This document shows, piece by piece, positions 43,701-55,600 of a stretch of 64,000 nt of DNA. Each line of letters starts with the position of its first letter. Position 1 is the first letter of the stretch. The DNA is from Polyodon spathula. Its lineage: Eukaryota > Chordata > Actinopteri > Acipenseriformes > Polyodontidae. The stretch lies in contig NC_054545.1 of assembly GCF_017654505.1 (NCBI RefSeq), positions 10,958,927-11,022,926 on the forward strand, written 5' to 3'. Both the position numbers and the translations under genes were made by a program. The notes beneath the pieces were generated by a model that was not told where the DNA came from, made no database searches, and was given only the letters and a program-made list of their open reading frames with translations.

Positions 43701-43915
43701 TCAAGGCAAAGACAAACTGTCATCCAATTTCATAAAACAAAAAAGATGATAGATTTAACATTCAAAATACACAAATGGATCTTGCCACGGGTCAGGTTAG
43801 GTACCCCATCGGTGTAAAGGGTCAAATGTTACATCCTTTCACAGTGGATCTCAGGAGTTGAAATTGATTTTCATGGTATTAGCTTTACAGCACAGTTCTA
43901 GAATATGTTTTTATA

Positions 43916-43971
43916 GAAGAAGAAGAAGAAGAAGAAGAAGAAGAAGAAGAAGAAGAAGAAGAAGAAGAAGA
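43916..43971. repeat. (GAA)n microsatellite
   Basis: About 18 pure GAA units. GAA/TTC arrays can form triplex DNA. Confidence 0.95.
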
Positions 43972-46900
43972 CAAGTTTGTGGGTTATGCTCTTTTTAACG
44001 TTATATTCTGTAGAAACTCCTACACTCTGGAGCTTGGAGGCAACAGCTCTACAGCCTGGGCTCTCTAATGAGCCATGGAGCAGTAATACTCTGTAATGCT
44101 CTTTTTGTCTTTAAGCACATTGAGACCTCTGTTGTTTTTTTCAGTCTAAAAGCCATTTTTTGGTCCAGCCACTTTGGCTGACCTAGTGCAAGACAAAAAG
44201 AACTTGCCATTATTGTGATGGGCCAAATCCTTAAGAAGTCATCCCCAATTAAGCAAAATCAAATAAGGAATTCCCGGGGTGCCAATTTAAAATTTGTAAT
44301 CCTCATTAAGCATAAAAAGGCTATTTATTATCTCATCCTTGAGAATGGCCAAGGGGGTAATATTTAAGCATTTTGTTCTTTTCTAATCAATTAGTATGTA
44401 CAAGCTAAGTGTGCATTTTGTACTAATTGATACTAGAGGAACAGAAAACAAGCTTGCTAGGTTTATACTGCTGGAGTTATATGTTGCGAGTAGTCTAGTC
44501 TCTGAGGTTAGGATAACCATTCCCTTTCATTTTCTCTCATCACAAATAAAACCTCAATGCAATTGTCAGCTAACTCAGAAATTCATTAATTGTAGTCAAA
44601 GTGCATGTTTGCCCTCTTGAACGGTGATAGGTTTTTGTTTTGTTTTGTAAGAGGATGTATCCTGGAAGTTCAAAGCTAATCACTGAAAAAGAAAATCAAA
44701 ACACACAATTTTGGCAACAAAAAGTAGCTACTGACAAATTAAATGATGTGTGTGTGTGTGTTTGTGTGTCACAGTCACAGTGAAATAACAACACTGTGCT
44801 GTATTGCAGTCAGGAGCTTAAATATTATGAGATTATTTGAGGTATATCCTGAAATGCTGGTCACATAAGGGCAAAAAGGTCAATGTGTGCATTCTTTACT
44901 GTACAGGTAGTTAAGAAGTCTGTTGGTGTAGAATAACTATATCCTAATTCAGAGATATAGTTATCTTGTTGGGATGAGACATGAATTTTACTGTAAATCA
45001 TTTAACAATGCCACTTTTAGATAATCAGATAATCATCTCTTATCAGCATTAACTGACACAGTTCCCTTGGAAATGGTCTGTGTAGATTGGCGGTCTTCAG
45101 TCTTTGAAATAAAAACACAGTTCTACTTTTGCATAGAAAATGTTTTGACTGATATAATTACATGTTCAATATAAACAGGTTTCTTTTTCAAACTATTCAT
45201 ATTGGCTCGGACTAAAGGACACCTAGAAACAAAACAGTGGACTAATATGCATAACTCAAAAACAAAGAAGGTGCAGGTTATTGAATTTCTTTACTGCCAT
45301 TATACGCACATTTCCATCCACATTCACAAGCTTGTAAGTGAAATCTTCGATGAGAAGAAGTGTGCTGTTCAAGAACAAATATAGAACCAGAGCTACAATA
45401 AAGGAATCTACAGGGGATACAACTCATATTTTCTTTGTAAAATTAAAATGGCTGGCTTGCAGGGTTCTTGGCTACTGCTATGGGTTGCTAAACATATTTT
45501 GTATGGCCATTTTATTTTTCTCTTCGTAAACAAATTATAGTGGTCTTAACAAAACCCACAGCCAATTAGAACTAATTGGTTTTCAATATGGTAGTTTCCT
45601 CTGCTCAGAGAAGCATGGTGACTATAGAGAGGGTGAGAGTAATGCTGTGCATCAAAGCTTCCTCTCCTGAAATCAGCTGGGCGGTGAGGGAAACCTGCCT
45701 AGTTACAGACTGTGCTATACCAGACCATGACAGCTTTTCATCATTGATTTTCCAGGACTGCCAACCTGCCCATTAAAAATACAAGTTGTACTATAAAATA
45801 TAACCATAAAGCTACAGATATTGTGTTTCTAATTATATACATTTTACAGAATTATTTTAGCAATGGATATTTTACAGCCAAGCACAGTTAGCGAACGCTT
45901 ATATTTATCAAATATTATAATAAAATCTGAAGAGGACTGGGGTCAGCTATTTTATTTTATTTCAAAATAATTATTCTGTGACTGCGAATTTCATACTAAT
46001 TTATTCTGAAAATATTTAAATAAAAGAAAGGAATATGTGTATGTTCCTGCTTTAGCGAGTGCATAAAAAATGTTTTTCAAGCAGTCGTCAAATTCTAACA
46101 ATTGTGAAAAACAGCATGGGAACTTCTGTTTCACAGTTATTTCTTTGTATTTTGCTATGGCTGAGATTTAATGCATAATGTCTGTGACTATCTGTACATA
46201 ATATTCTGTATTCTTCTTTAATATTCAATGGTAGTTAATTATTAAAGGTATGTATTTGAATTATAAATATACTAGTTATACAGAAGTAGGCAAAGCAGGC
46301 TTATAGCCTCGGGCTAAATTCTTCCATTAACCATTATCCTGCTGCCTTCTGCCTCCATTTCATTGCCTCCTATCGTCGTCTGCTCCAAAAACACAGAGGC
46401 ATTCCTTTGTACTCACCTTCTCCTCCCAACTACGACCCCCCCAGTATGTATGGGTGCTGTTTCCTTGAAGTGGGATGTCATACTTGTCCTAAATATAATA
46501 AATTGCTATCTTCAAGGCATTTCTGCATCCCAAGCACTCCCCCAGAAATCTGCCTAGTCCTCCCATCTAGCTAGCCTGGATGTCACAAATCATACTGCAC
46601 AGAGGGCTTTACAGTAAATCATTAACATTGTCAGAAATGACTCTGCCAGGGAAGGAAGCTCAAAAAGAAAGTGCCGTATATGTGGAAGAAATAAGAAATG
46701 GTAAACAAAGAATAGTAGAGTTGTGCTTTTTTTTTATATTTCATGAATAAAAGGTGAGGTGATTGTCAGACTAAATAAAAGAAAATGAATTAAATCTCTG
46801 TATGTGGATTGAAATCTTAAAATGAAAGTGTTTTTTTTTTTTTTGTTCGTTTTTTTTAAATATTATTTTATTCACTGGTAAAACTGCATCTAACTAAGTG

Positions 46901-46991
46901 GGAACTGAAGAAAAAAACGTGTCTAGAACAAAATATACATAGGCACTGCTTTTTCCATTCTGCTGAAGAAGGACTTGTCGTCCAAAATGTC

Positions 46992-46993
<2 letters not shown>

Positions 46994-47069
<76 letters not shown>
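46994..47069. repeat. (TA)n microsatellite
   Basis: About 38 TA units. Confidence 0.95.
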
Positions 47070-47071
<2 letters not shown>

Positions 47072-47929
47072 TTATATATCCAATTGTAGAAGTAATATTT
47101 AGTATTGTCAAACTTGATATTTCGGTCCTGGGACCTAAAATGCAATTCAGTCATTTTAAGTTATCATATATTTTAAGTTTGATTTGTATACATTTTTGCT
47201 TCTTTTTAGAAAAAAAAAAAATCTATGATAATGCATTTGGTTGCAGCAGTCATTGGCCAAAGAAAAGACTAATGAGGACTCCACAGACTGTTGTTTTAAG
47301 TTTTCAAGGCCAAAATATAGAGCTTTTACCTTGATCTGTGTTCAGATTGTATACAGTATGGTTTTTCTATGTTGAACAAAAGAACATATTTAAATAATAG
47401 TAACTGTTGTAGTCTGGAGCACCCAATATGCAATGGATAATTTAAGTACATTGTCCATTATTTTAACATGCTGTACACAGGTCAGTAATGTCCTTTTAAT
47501 CTCCATGGTTCTTTTTAAGAAACCTAGAACATGATGATTGATAACAGATAAATGAAATGCTCTGTAAAACTGTTTTTAACCTTGTTCAAATCATTAATCC
47601 AGTTTATGTCTGTGAAGGTAATAAAGAGGACAATAATTTAGTCATTAAAAATTCCAGTTAGTTTATTAGAAATCTTGATTAAAAAATGAAAGCACCATTG
47701 CTTGGTTTCTAGTTACTTCAGTACATGGGGGAAAAAAGTGAACAGTATACATATTATATTCTTTATTAATATACACTGCTTACAACTACGTATTAGTACA
47801 TAGTGCATCTCGCAAAATAAAAAGTTGATCTTATAATATAAGAAAACTGTATAACAATCCAATTAAGGTGTTTCACTACAGTTTATGAAATCTGTGGCAG
47901 TAAGGTTCAGTGATAATATTTCACACACG

Positions 47930-47930
<1 letters not shown>

Positions 47931-48004
<74 letters not shown>
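47931..48004. repeat. (TA)n microsatellite
   Basis: About 37 TA units immediately next to a possible transposon end beginning CAGTCAAACCTG at 48005. Confidence 0.95.
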
Positions 48005-48007
<3 letters not shown>

Positions 48008-48120
48008 TCAAACCTGCTTATGGAACCACCTATATTTAGTGACCACCTGTTTAACGCGACCAGCAACCGCAATTAGCTTACCCAGCAACGGACTTAAACC
48101 TGCATTAAGCACCCTTACAC
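48005..48120 (+). mobile_element. possible end of a pogo/Tigger-like DNA transposon
   Basis: Directly after a TA tract the sequence reads CAGTCAAACCTGCTTATGG, then GACCACCTGTTTAACGCGACC, and later GCATTAAGC. An end of the form CAGT...ACCT followed by repeated GACCACCTG..TAACGCGACC units resembles the termini of TA-inserting pogo/Tigger elements as I remember them. No transposase and no matching inverted end (GGTTTGACTG) was found downstream, so at most a fragment is present. Boundaries are approximate. Confidence 0.3.
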
Positions 48121-49892
48121 ACGGCTACTGTTATGAGAAAAATACAGTTTTAAATGGTATGTCCTAAATTCAAAGGGATACGGTAACCAGTTTAGCAGTC
48201 TTTTATTCATAATCAACAGAACAACAGAGCTCTCTTGCAAAGAAAGAGAGAAAACGTGGAGAAACAAAAGGTCCTTTCTAAATGACATAATTAAAGCTAA
48301 TAAACTTGTAACGACAGTAAGTGCCAGAAAAAACTGCTGAAATATTCGGCTCTAGAAAGACTCAGGCACAGCACATTGAAACGGAAAGAACAAGGGCTTG
48401 AAGTTTTAGGGTTTTATTTTTGTTCACTTGACCGTGTTTTGAGCTGAATCAATATCTTAATTAAACTGTTAATTACTAAACACAGTTGTTTCTTTTTACC
48501 TTGATGTCCTGATTGACTTGCTGGCAATGACAATAAACACCACTGCCAGATGATACTTTTACTTGCATTTCATTCTCGCACTTGCCTGGGAACAAGGTCG
48601 CTCCAATGTGTTCGTTTCACAAATAAAAACCGGACATCACTGAAAGGTTGCCAAAGTGAGGATCACAGCCCCCCTCCCCCACCCCCCAAACCTTTAGTCT
48701 TATATTGTTAATATAGTCTTTTATACAAAAAATACAATGGAGCATATAGCACTAAAAAATCATTCACAAAAAAATAAATAAAACAATCTTCCAAGGATTC
48801 AATTGTTTTCAACTACTATGACATAAACCAGCTGCAATCTTTAATCTTCCCTAGGCTGTTTTATTTCACTGTCCACTAACAGTTACTCCCCAAGATTAAA
48901 CACTGAGACACTAAATTAGATAGAGTGCATAACGGTGTGGGTAGTTTTATTTTATGCTGCTCTTTGTATATTCATCATTGTGTAGTGTACAATAGATAGG
49001 ACCAGTATCCACTCTCTGCGTGCACTTGCTATATTTACCTTATTGTGTGAACCTAGGATAATATATAAGAGATCAGCACTACAGGTTAATTCAAATTAGG
49101 AAAGGCATTACATTTTCAAATTCATGAAACTGGATGTGAGCCTGCAAACTATTCTGTTTTTTTTTTTTTTTTCAGCTGGTTAGTCATATTGAAATTATAT
49201 CTATTTATATCTGCTGTGGCTTAAGAGTGTCTAAATAACACTATTTATCAAAAAATCTATTTTAGTTTCAGAGAAAGGTCTGATGGGTCCAATGGATAAT
49301 CACTCAGAATGACCAGCAGCTTATTAACGTTGAGAATATCACAGCGATCTGCTGGATTGAGGCCTTCTCAGGTCTGGACAGCCTTGTTGAGTAAACAGAG
49401 GACCAGCTTCTCTAACTGTCTTCTGAATTTGGAAAGTGATTTCAGAGTTTAATCCCCATTTACTGACACAACCTGCTGTGCTAAAGCTTGCAAGCCTCCA
49501 AAGTCTGTTCCCTTCACTACATTTACTATAGCCTTAAATGCTGTCCCCTACATCAATGCCTCCAGTGACAAGTTACAATAAACATGTAAGAGAGACTGTA
49601 GAATCAAAAATAACTTGTAAAATATAACCAGTGCAGCTGTTTAACAATATGCAGTTACATTAAAAAATAACATCTAATGGGGACTTTGCCCCATTCAATA
49701 CTGTATACAAACTAGAAACACCCTGAAGGATGACTAATAATATTTTATACTCATAAACACAAAGACCCAGCATGCTTTGGTATTCTGTAATTCCCACTAA
49801 GGTGTTATCCTAGTAGTTACTCTGACTTGAATTAAATTCAATTCAATAGTGTCTTGCAACTGGTCCAACTAAGCCAATAATATTACAAACAT

Positions 49893-49933
<41 letters not shown>

Positions 49934-50182
49934 CCTCTTCTATCTGCAATGGTATCTACATCATGTCTGTGTGGAGTTGTGAGCAAATCATCATTACCAA
50001 GCAGTAATTTGAGTTCCATTGTGGGTTGAGGTAACACAGAATCAGGAAAACTACTTTCCACACTTCTGCTCTGTAAGGTTTAGAATTAGCTGGTGTTAGC
50101 AGAGACTAGGTAAATAAAAAAAACAAAATAGCTCCACACAATTGGATAAATGTAAATCTTAACCTGGTCGAACTATGCTCCA
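48121..50182. other. intergenic DNA
   Basis: No gene recognised. It contains a C-rich run (48669-48687), a T run (49143-49162) and a 32-base T run (49896-49927). Confidence 0.65.
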
Positions 50183-50790
50183 TTGTGGTTTACAAGACAT
50201 TTGGAGGTCATATTCAGTGGTTGTGAATGGTGGCGGATCACCCTGGATAGTAGTCTCAGACTGGAGAACCGTACCTCTCTTGTGGTTAGGTCTGCCTTTT
50301 ATCAACTGAGACATAGTGCCCGTATACGCCCCTTTTTAAACCAAAGGGATGCAGAGATCATGTTTGTATAACCTCTAGGCTTGACTATTGTAATGGACTG
50401 TACGCCAGACTGCCTCACAAGCTTATTTATCATCTCCAACTAGTGCAAAACGCAGCCGCAAAATTCTTAACAGAAAAGTGCTGTCGGGATCATATCTTTC
50501 CACTGCTTAGCGATCTACATTAGTTGCCGGTCCACTTACGGATTACTTTTAAAATCTTTTTATTAACATATAGGGCTCTAAACGGTACGGCCTTGCTAAC
50601 ATCTTTGAGCTTCTGGAGAAATATGTTCCTACCCGATGTCTGGTCTGCTGCATATAACTGTCTTGTGGCTCCCCGCTTCCTATGTGTGACTTGGCGGGCA
50701 TGCTGATTTAGATTATTTTCTGAGAATTTGGGGGTACGCTGTTTCCCAATATCTCTCTTCTGGAGTATTTTAGGACATGATGGATTTTTG
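50183..50790 (+). mobile_element. L2-type LINE, 3' fragment of the ORF2 reverse-transcriptase region, degenerate
   Basis: Conceptual translation gives blocks typical of the C-terminal part of L2/CR1-group reverse transcriptases. VRSAFYQLRHSARIRPFL and the following RDAE are in one frame. SRLDYCNGLYARLPHKL, LQLVQNAAAKFLT, RDHIFPLLSDLH and ITFKIFLLTYRALNG follow in the next frame. There is a frameshift near 50365 and a stop (TAG, apparently replacing the Trp codon of the expected LHWLP) at about 50519-50521. The catalytic FADD box, endonuclease and 5' parts are absent, as expected for a 5'-truncated LINE copy. The homology beyond about 50700 is weak, so the right edge is approximate. Assignment to L2 rather than another CR1-group clade is from memory of consensus blocks. 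Confidence 0.75.
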
Positions 50791-50965
50791 GAGGGCAACA
50801 ACAAATGTGTACAGAAACAAATGGCAGCATGTTTTAGGATAACAATATGAGCACTATGATCTCTGAATTGATAAGCAGAGTAGGGCTAGGGTGCCATTCC
50901 CAAGGGCCCTTAGTAGAGGGAAATTGATGTCCTCATGTACCTCCATAACGGTGCTGCAATAGCAA

Positions 50966-50987
50966 ATATATGCATATATATAATATC

Positions 50988-51050
<63 letters not shown>
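50966..51050. repeat. (TA)n-rich microsatellite
   Basis: An interrupted then pure TA tract. Confidence 0.9.
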
Positions 51051-51052
<2 letters not shown>

Positions 51053-52487
51053 CTTTCCTTAAATTGAACATATTACTGTGCCAGATTGAAACAGTAGACA
51101 TGTATATTATCTCATATAGACAACCAAACTCCCTTGTGATCGAAATAAATACAAAGCTTACACTCATGACAGCTGAACCATCTTAACAAACATAAATAGA
51201 ATATTTAGTTATACATTTTTAAATATATAGTTTACATTATTTCCATTTTACATTATTTCCACTTTTTTTTTTTTTTTTAATTTAAAGGCGATGGCTGTCA
51301 TTATTAACACCATTGGGAAGCAGCTTTTAATTATGTCATCTAAGATGCTTAAATAGTGCAGCAAGTTTTCTATTAAATTAGAATGTGCAGTACTGATAAG
51401 GTGGTACAAGTTAATTACCATAATTACCATACTGGTGGGGGTGTGTTATGTCAATTAAAATGGGGAAAACTAAATCTGTCGCTGAATTTTGTGATAGTGT
51501 GACTAAAACATGGAATACAACTGGGCCATTTTGGACTTGAATTGCTTTGAGAACTTACAATCCAATATCAAGTACAACGCACAATACACTGATGGGATCA
51601 TCAGAACCGAGATGTGTTTGATACACTATTTCTATACAAGATACATTTATTCCCATGTTTCATGAGGAACTGTTCCAAAAATAACACCCACCCACCCCCC
51701 ACTGTTCTCAAATGGTAATCTTTGAGGAGAGATCATGTATTTCGCTATAAATAAGTTTTACAACTTGCAGGCTCATTACGTCGAGTCGGTACCTCAGGCT
51801 GCCCATGGTGACACTACACCTTATTGACAGTGTTTTGGCGAGTGCGAGTGCCCCTAGCTTTTTGTCCTTTGTATTTATATATGAAAGAAGTTTGCTTCCA
51901 TGCTTCTATTATCAGTGAATATCTCAAAATGTCCTTTACTCGTAGCACCCTCTATACTTAGAAGATTATTCCCCGCTGTTTGGGACTGGATGTTTAAACA
52001 GGCAGTATAAATACCTTTAATATTCAGCTTATATGTGATGTTTGCATCTGTGTCTTTTATCTTGCATGTACTCTTCTTTAGCTGCAGGACCAACCTATAA
52101 ACAACACAATGCATCTCAATAGAGTACTTCTGATTAAGGTGGTATTAATCAAGGTAGTAAATATATGCATATCATAAATAAATACCAGTTTCTAGCAGCA
52201 ACGTGTCAGACCTGAAAGCTGGGAGTTGTTAGGATCTGTGAAAACTTGGGTATTTCATGACATGTTCTTCAAAATCGTATTCTGTGGTAACATTTTTGTA
52301 AGCAAATAAGACAAAAATAGAATACTTTCTTTAGTATTTTCTTTCTTTATGTTGTGAAGTAAAACATTAAAAAAATAAAACAACAATAAAAACAATTACA
52401 TTTAAAAACTGTATTAAATAAATATTTATATATAATATTATTAATTATATTATATATTAAGGATCTGTTTCCTCAAATTTATATTAA

Positions 52488-52539
52488 TATATATATATAT
52501 ATATATAATATATATATCTATATATATATATATAATATA

Positions 52540-52628
<89 letters not shown>

Positions 52629-52648
52629 CGTGTGTGTGTGTGTGTGTA
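52488..52648. repeat. (TA)n(GT)n compound microsatellite
   Basis: An interrupted TA tract (52488-52552) runs directly into about 47 GT units (52553-52648) with one TTCG interruption. Confidence 0.95.
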
Positions 52649-55600
52649 ATTTTTTACTGAGAGGTGTCATGTCCCATATGTTTTTAAAAACATTTATAAG
52701 GAGCTTTGTTGAAAATAATAGTGTTTCTTAAAATGTATATGTACATATTTAGATTTCAGTTTTGATTTTTGAGTAATAAATAGACATTAATGATAAAGTG
52801 TATAGCTGCCTAGTGCTGAATAAGGTGATGAAGTGACAAGAATATCTCAAAGTATAAGAGAGTGCACAGAAAGCTGAAATGGGAAAAAAGTAAACAAACA
52901 CCAGAGGATTATATTTTAGTGTAAAATTATTTAGATAATTGCGCAGCTTTTACAGTTTGGTTTAAATGTTTGTACTTCAGTCTTATGAGTGAGTTTCTTT
53001 TGAAACAGAATGAGGTTAAACAAAGTCATTTACTTACTGGAGCTTGGTATCATGAACAGTGCAGAGTGTAAATTATCCCAAAATAACAGATAGCAGATTG
53101 TCTCCTCATTAAACAAAAGAGTACTGGTACCTGTTCCAGATAAGTGAACTCTGGGAGCCAGATTGTAATGAAACTGCTAATGACAGACCACATGGGTGGT
53201 GGTTTTTGTGATGACCTAAGCACATATGGGCAAAGGAGGGGAATGGAAGAAATCAGTGACGATACCATAAGATAACTCACTGCGGTGTAAACACTAATCA
53301 CAATGTATTTGTGTCACGAAATATAAATGTATTAAATGATTGCACGTGCAGGGCAAATCAAACTAGAATTTGTAAAAGAAAATGATCATATCTGAAAAAG
53401 TAATGTTTAATTCTTATGATACAGAAACAGATTAGTCATTAATACATTTTTTTTTGTTTTTTAAACCTGGTTAATAATGTAGAACTTCACCAGAGTAAGA
53501 GGCTTTTCGATTTAATCATATGGAAGTTGCACGCATCCTCCTGGTTTAATACAATTATAATTGAATATTATCATTTTTTATGAATAGTGATTCTGTTTCT
53601 TGCAATTTCCGGCACAAAAATGGCATGACGTCTGTTCAAGACATATGCTGTTCTTCTGAAAAACACCCCACTTCATTATAAAGACATAATTGTCTTCTAA
53701 GCTGCACAATAAAAAGTGTTCAAAATATATGTTTATTGTTACTTTCATGAATTTTTTTTTTTTATCTATTCAGATGCTGCTGTTACAGAGGGGAGAAAAA
53801 ACTTACAGAGGGAAATAAGTTTGGTGGATAAAAAAGACAGAAGCCTTAGACAAAGAGAACATTATTACAGAATCTTGCATATCTATCTGCCTATTATCAT
53901 TAGTCATAAGCTAAACCTCACACTAAATGTCTAAGGATCAGAGATAATGTTCATTTTGTCTAGAAGACAGGTTGCCGCCTGTCATGGGGAGATGGAATAA
54001 ATGACAGTTTTCGACTGTGTGCCTTGAAGGCATATTAGGCTAAGAAATCGCCAACATGATGAGAAATTATTTTGTCAAAAATGTGTAGGTCACCCATCAC
54101 TGTCTAATGTGTTCTGTGATTAATTGCTAGCATAGATCAACATTATGTCTTTCCACTGAATCACTTAATTGTTGCCTGCTCATTGCTCTTAATGTAATGA
54201 CAGGGCATCTGGTCCTTTCAGATGTGCATTTAAATGCCAGCTTTTGCATCCAGGTTACGAGAACTCTTAACACGAAGCCTCGGCCCTAGAGAAAATTAAA
54301 AACTTGCACCACTCTCCTTGTTTGTGTGCGTGCCAGGCTGACTGTTAGTGTTAATGTATGTAGATTTCATTTCTGATGAGTGGTTATTTGACTGCTCATT
54401 TTACGAAGATTTATGGTGTGCTTTCTATCTCCTGACTGCAGTGCTACTCTTATCTTTAATAAAAGAGATGAGGACATTAATCAGCCTTTGTCAGTAGCCC
54501 TGACGAAGACATTAAATATACTGTATAGGGTAGGTAAACACGCTACAGATCCTTCTCTACTTCAGTAGATCAAGCAAAAACCCTCATTATATTTATCATA
54601 ATTTCACATCTGCTGTTTTTGAAGCAATGTACCATGAGGCCATAAACTGTATTACAACTGTGCATAAATTCAACTGATTTGTGGCTGGAGTAACTAATTC
54701 CTAGAGTACATTTTAGAAAAACAAGCAGTGAGCCCTGAAATTGCAATTCCATAAAGGCACTAAATTACCCAGTACAGAATCAAGAATATACTCAATGTGA
54801 TTCTGCAGTGACCATATTATAAAAAGAGACTGAATGCCAGAGATTGAGTCAGTAAAATTCAAGAAGAGTGAGCCATATAGTCAAACAAAATTAAAGTGAG
54901 AGTAAATGTCGATCTACAGGCACAAAGGTATGCAGATGGAAGCAAAAACAGCAGCGTTTCATTTCAAACGCTTTAGCCTTTTAATATTTTAAAAGCTTGT
55001 CATCTTCGTATCATTCAGATTTCTTAAGAGCAAATGTGAAATTGATAAGGTGCTACCTTTTTCATCAAGATCCACTCATTCTTTAAATATTAGGGTTCTT
55101 CAATATATAATAACTGTATTACTTAGAGTATTAAGAGTGTTACATAGTATCTCCTAAATGGGGGGGGGGGCATATTCAGAAAGCAAATTCATAAAGCATT
55201 AACGTAGACTGAGGGTCCTATTAATTTACTGGCATGTTAATGCTTTATGAATACAAAAATCCCTTATGGTTAATCTCAACAGCTATTATGAGCTTGATTT
55301 GAATCCTAAATCACTACTTTTAAAATAGTGTACTAAATCTACCGCAAAATGTGGAGCACAAATGCTTGGACAACTTGACATCTCAAATAGCAGATATTTC
55401 AGTTGAGGCATACATCCTGAATTCAAATCCCTGATTGGATTTCACACGGTTGTGCATCAAGATGGGTTGTAGGTGTGAAGTGACACAGGTGTAGTTTGGT
55501 AATTATTTTCTAAATACTATTACAGTTTCTTTTTTTATTTATATTTTCATGTATAAGAATGCTGTTCCCTTATTAGTCCCCTGTTGTAATGATAATAAAA

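Larger units (their letters stand above)
36502..46993. other. intergenic DNA upstream of meis2
   Basis: No gene or full transposon recognised. Short repeats: GACA units at 37106-37123, AC at 41415-41435 and a T run at 40694-40723, besides the arrays listed separately. Repeat-free stretches, for example about 37440-37630, could be conserved noncoding elements. Open frames of up to 92 codons have no recognisable domain. Confidence 0.7.

Noticed and set aside
43600..43830. CpG-bearing segment with several GGTCA words, considered as a retinoid response element
   Set aside because: Half sites AGGTCA and AGGACA have a spacing of six, not the DR1, DR2 or DR5 expected; could be an unrelated repeat.
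46923..48167. Frames rich in Tyr-Ile
   Set aside because: They translate (TA)n microsatellites.
49843..50061. 72-codon minus-strand frame with poly-Lys before the LINE fragment
   Set aside because: No recognised domain; the Lys run is a T homopolymer, and it is not continuous with the LINE reading frame.
55410..55440. TTCAAATCC as a tRNA or SINE B box
   Set aside because: No matching A box or cloverleaf around it.
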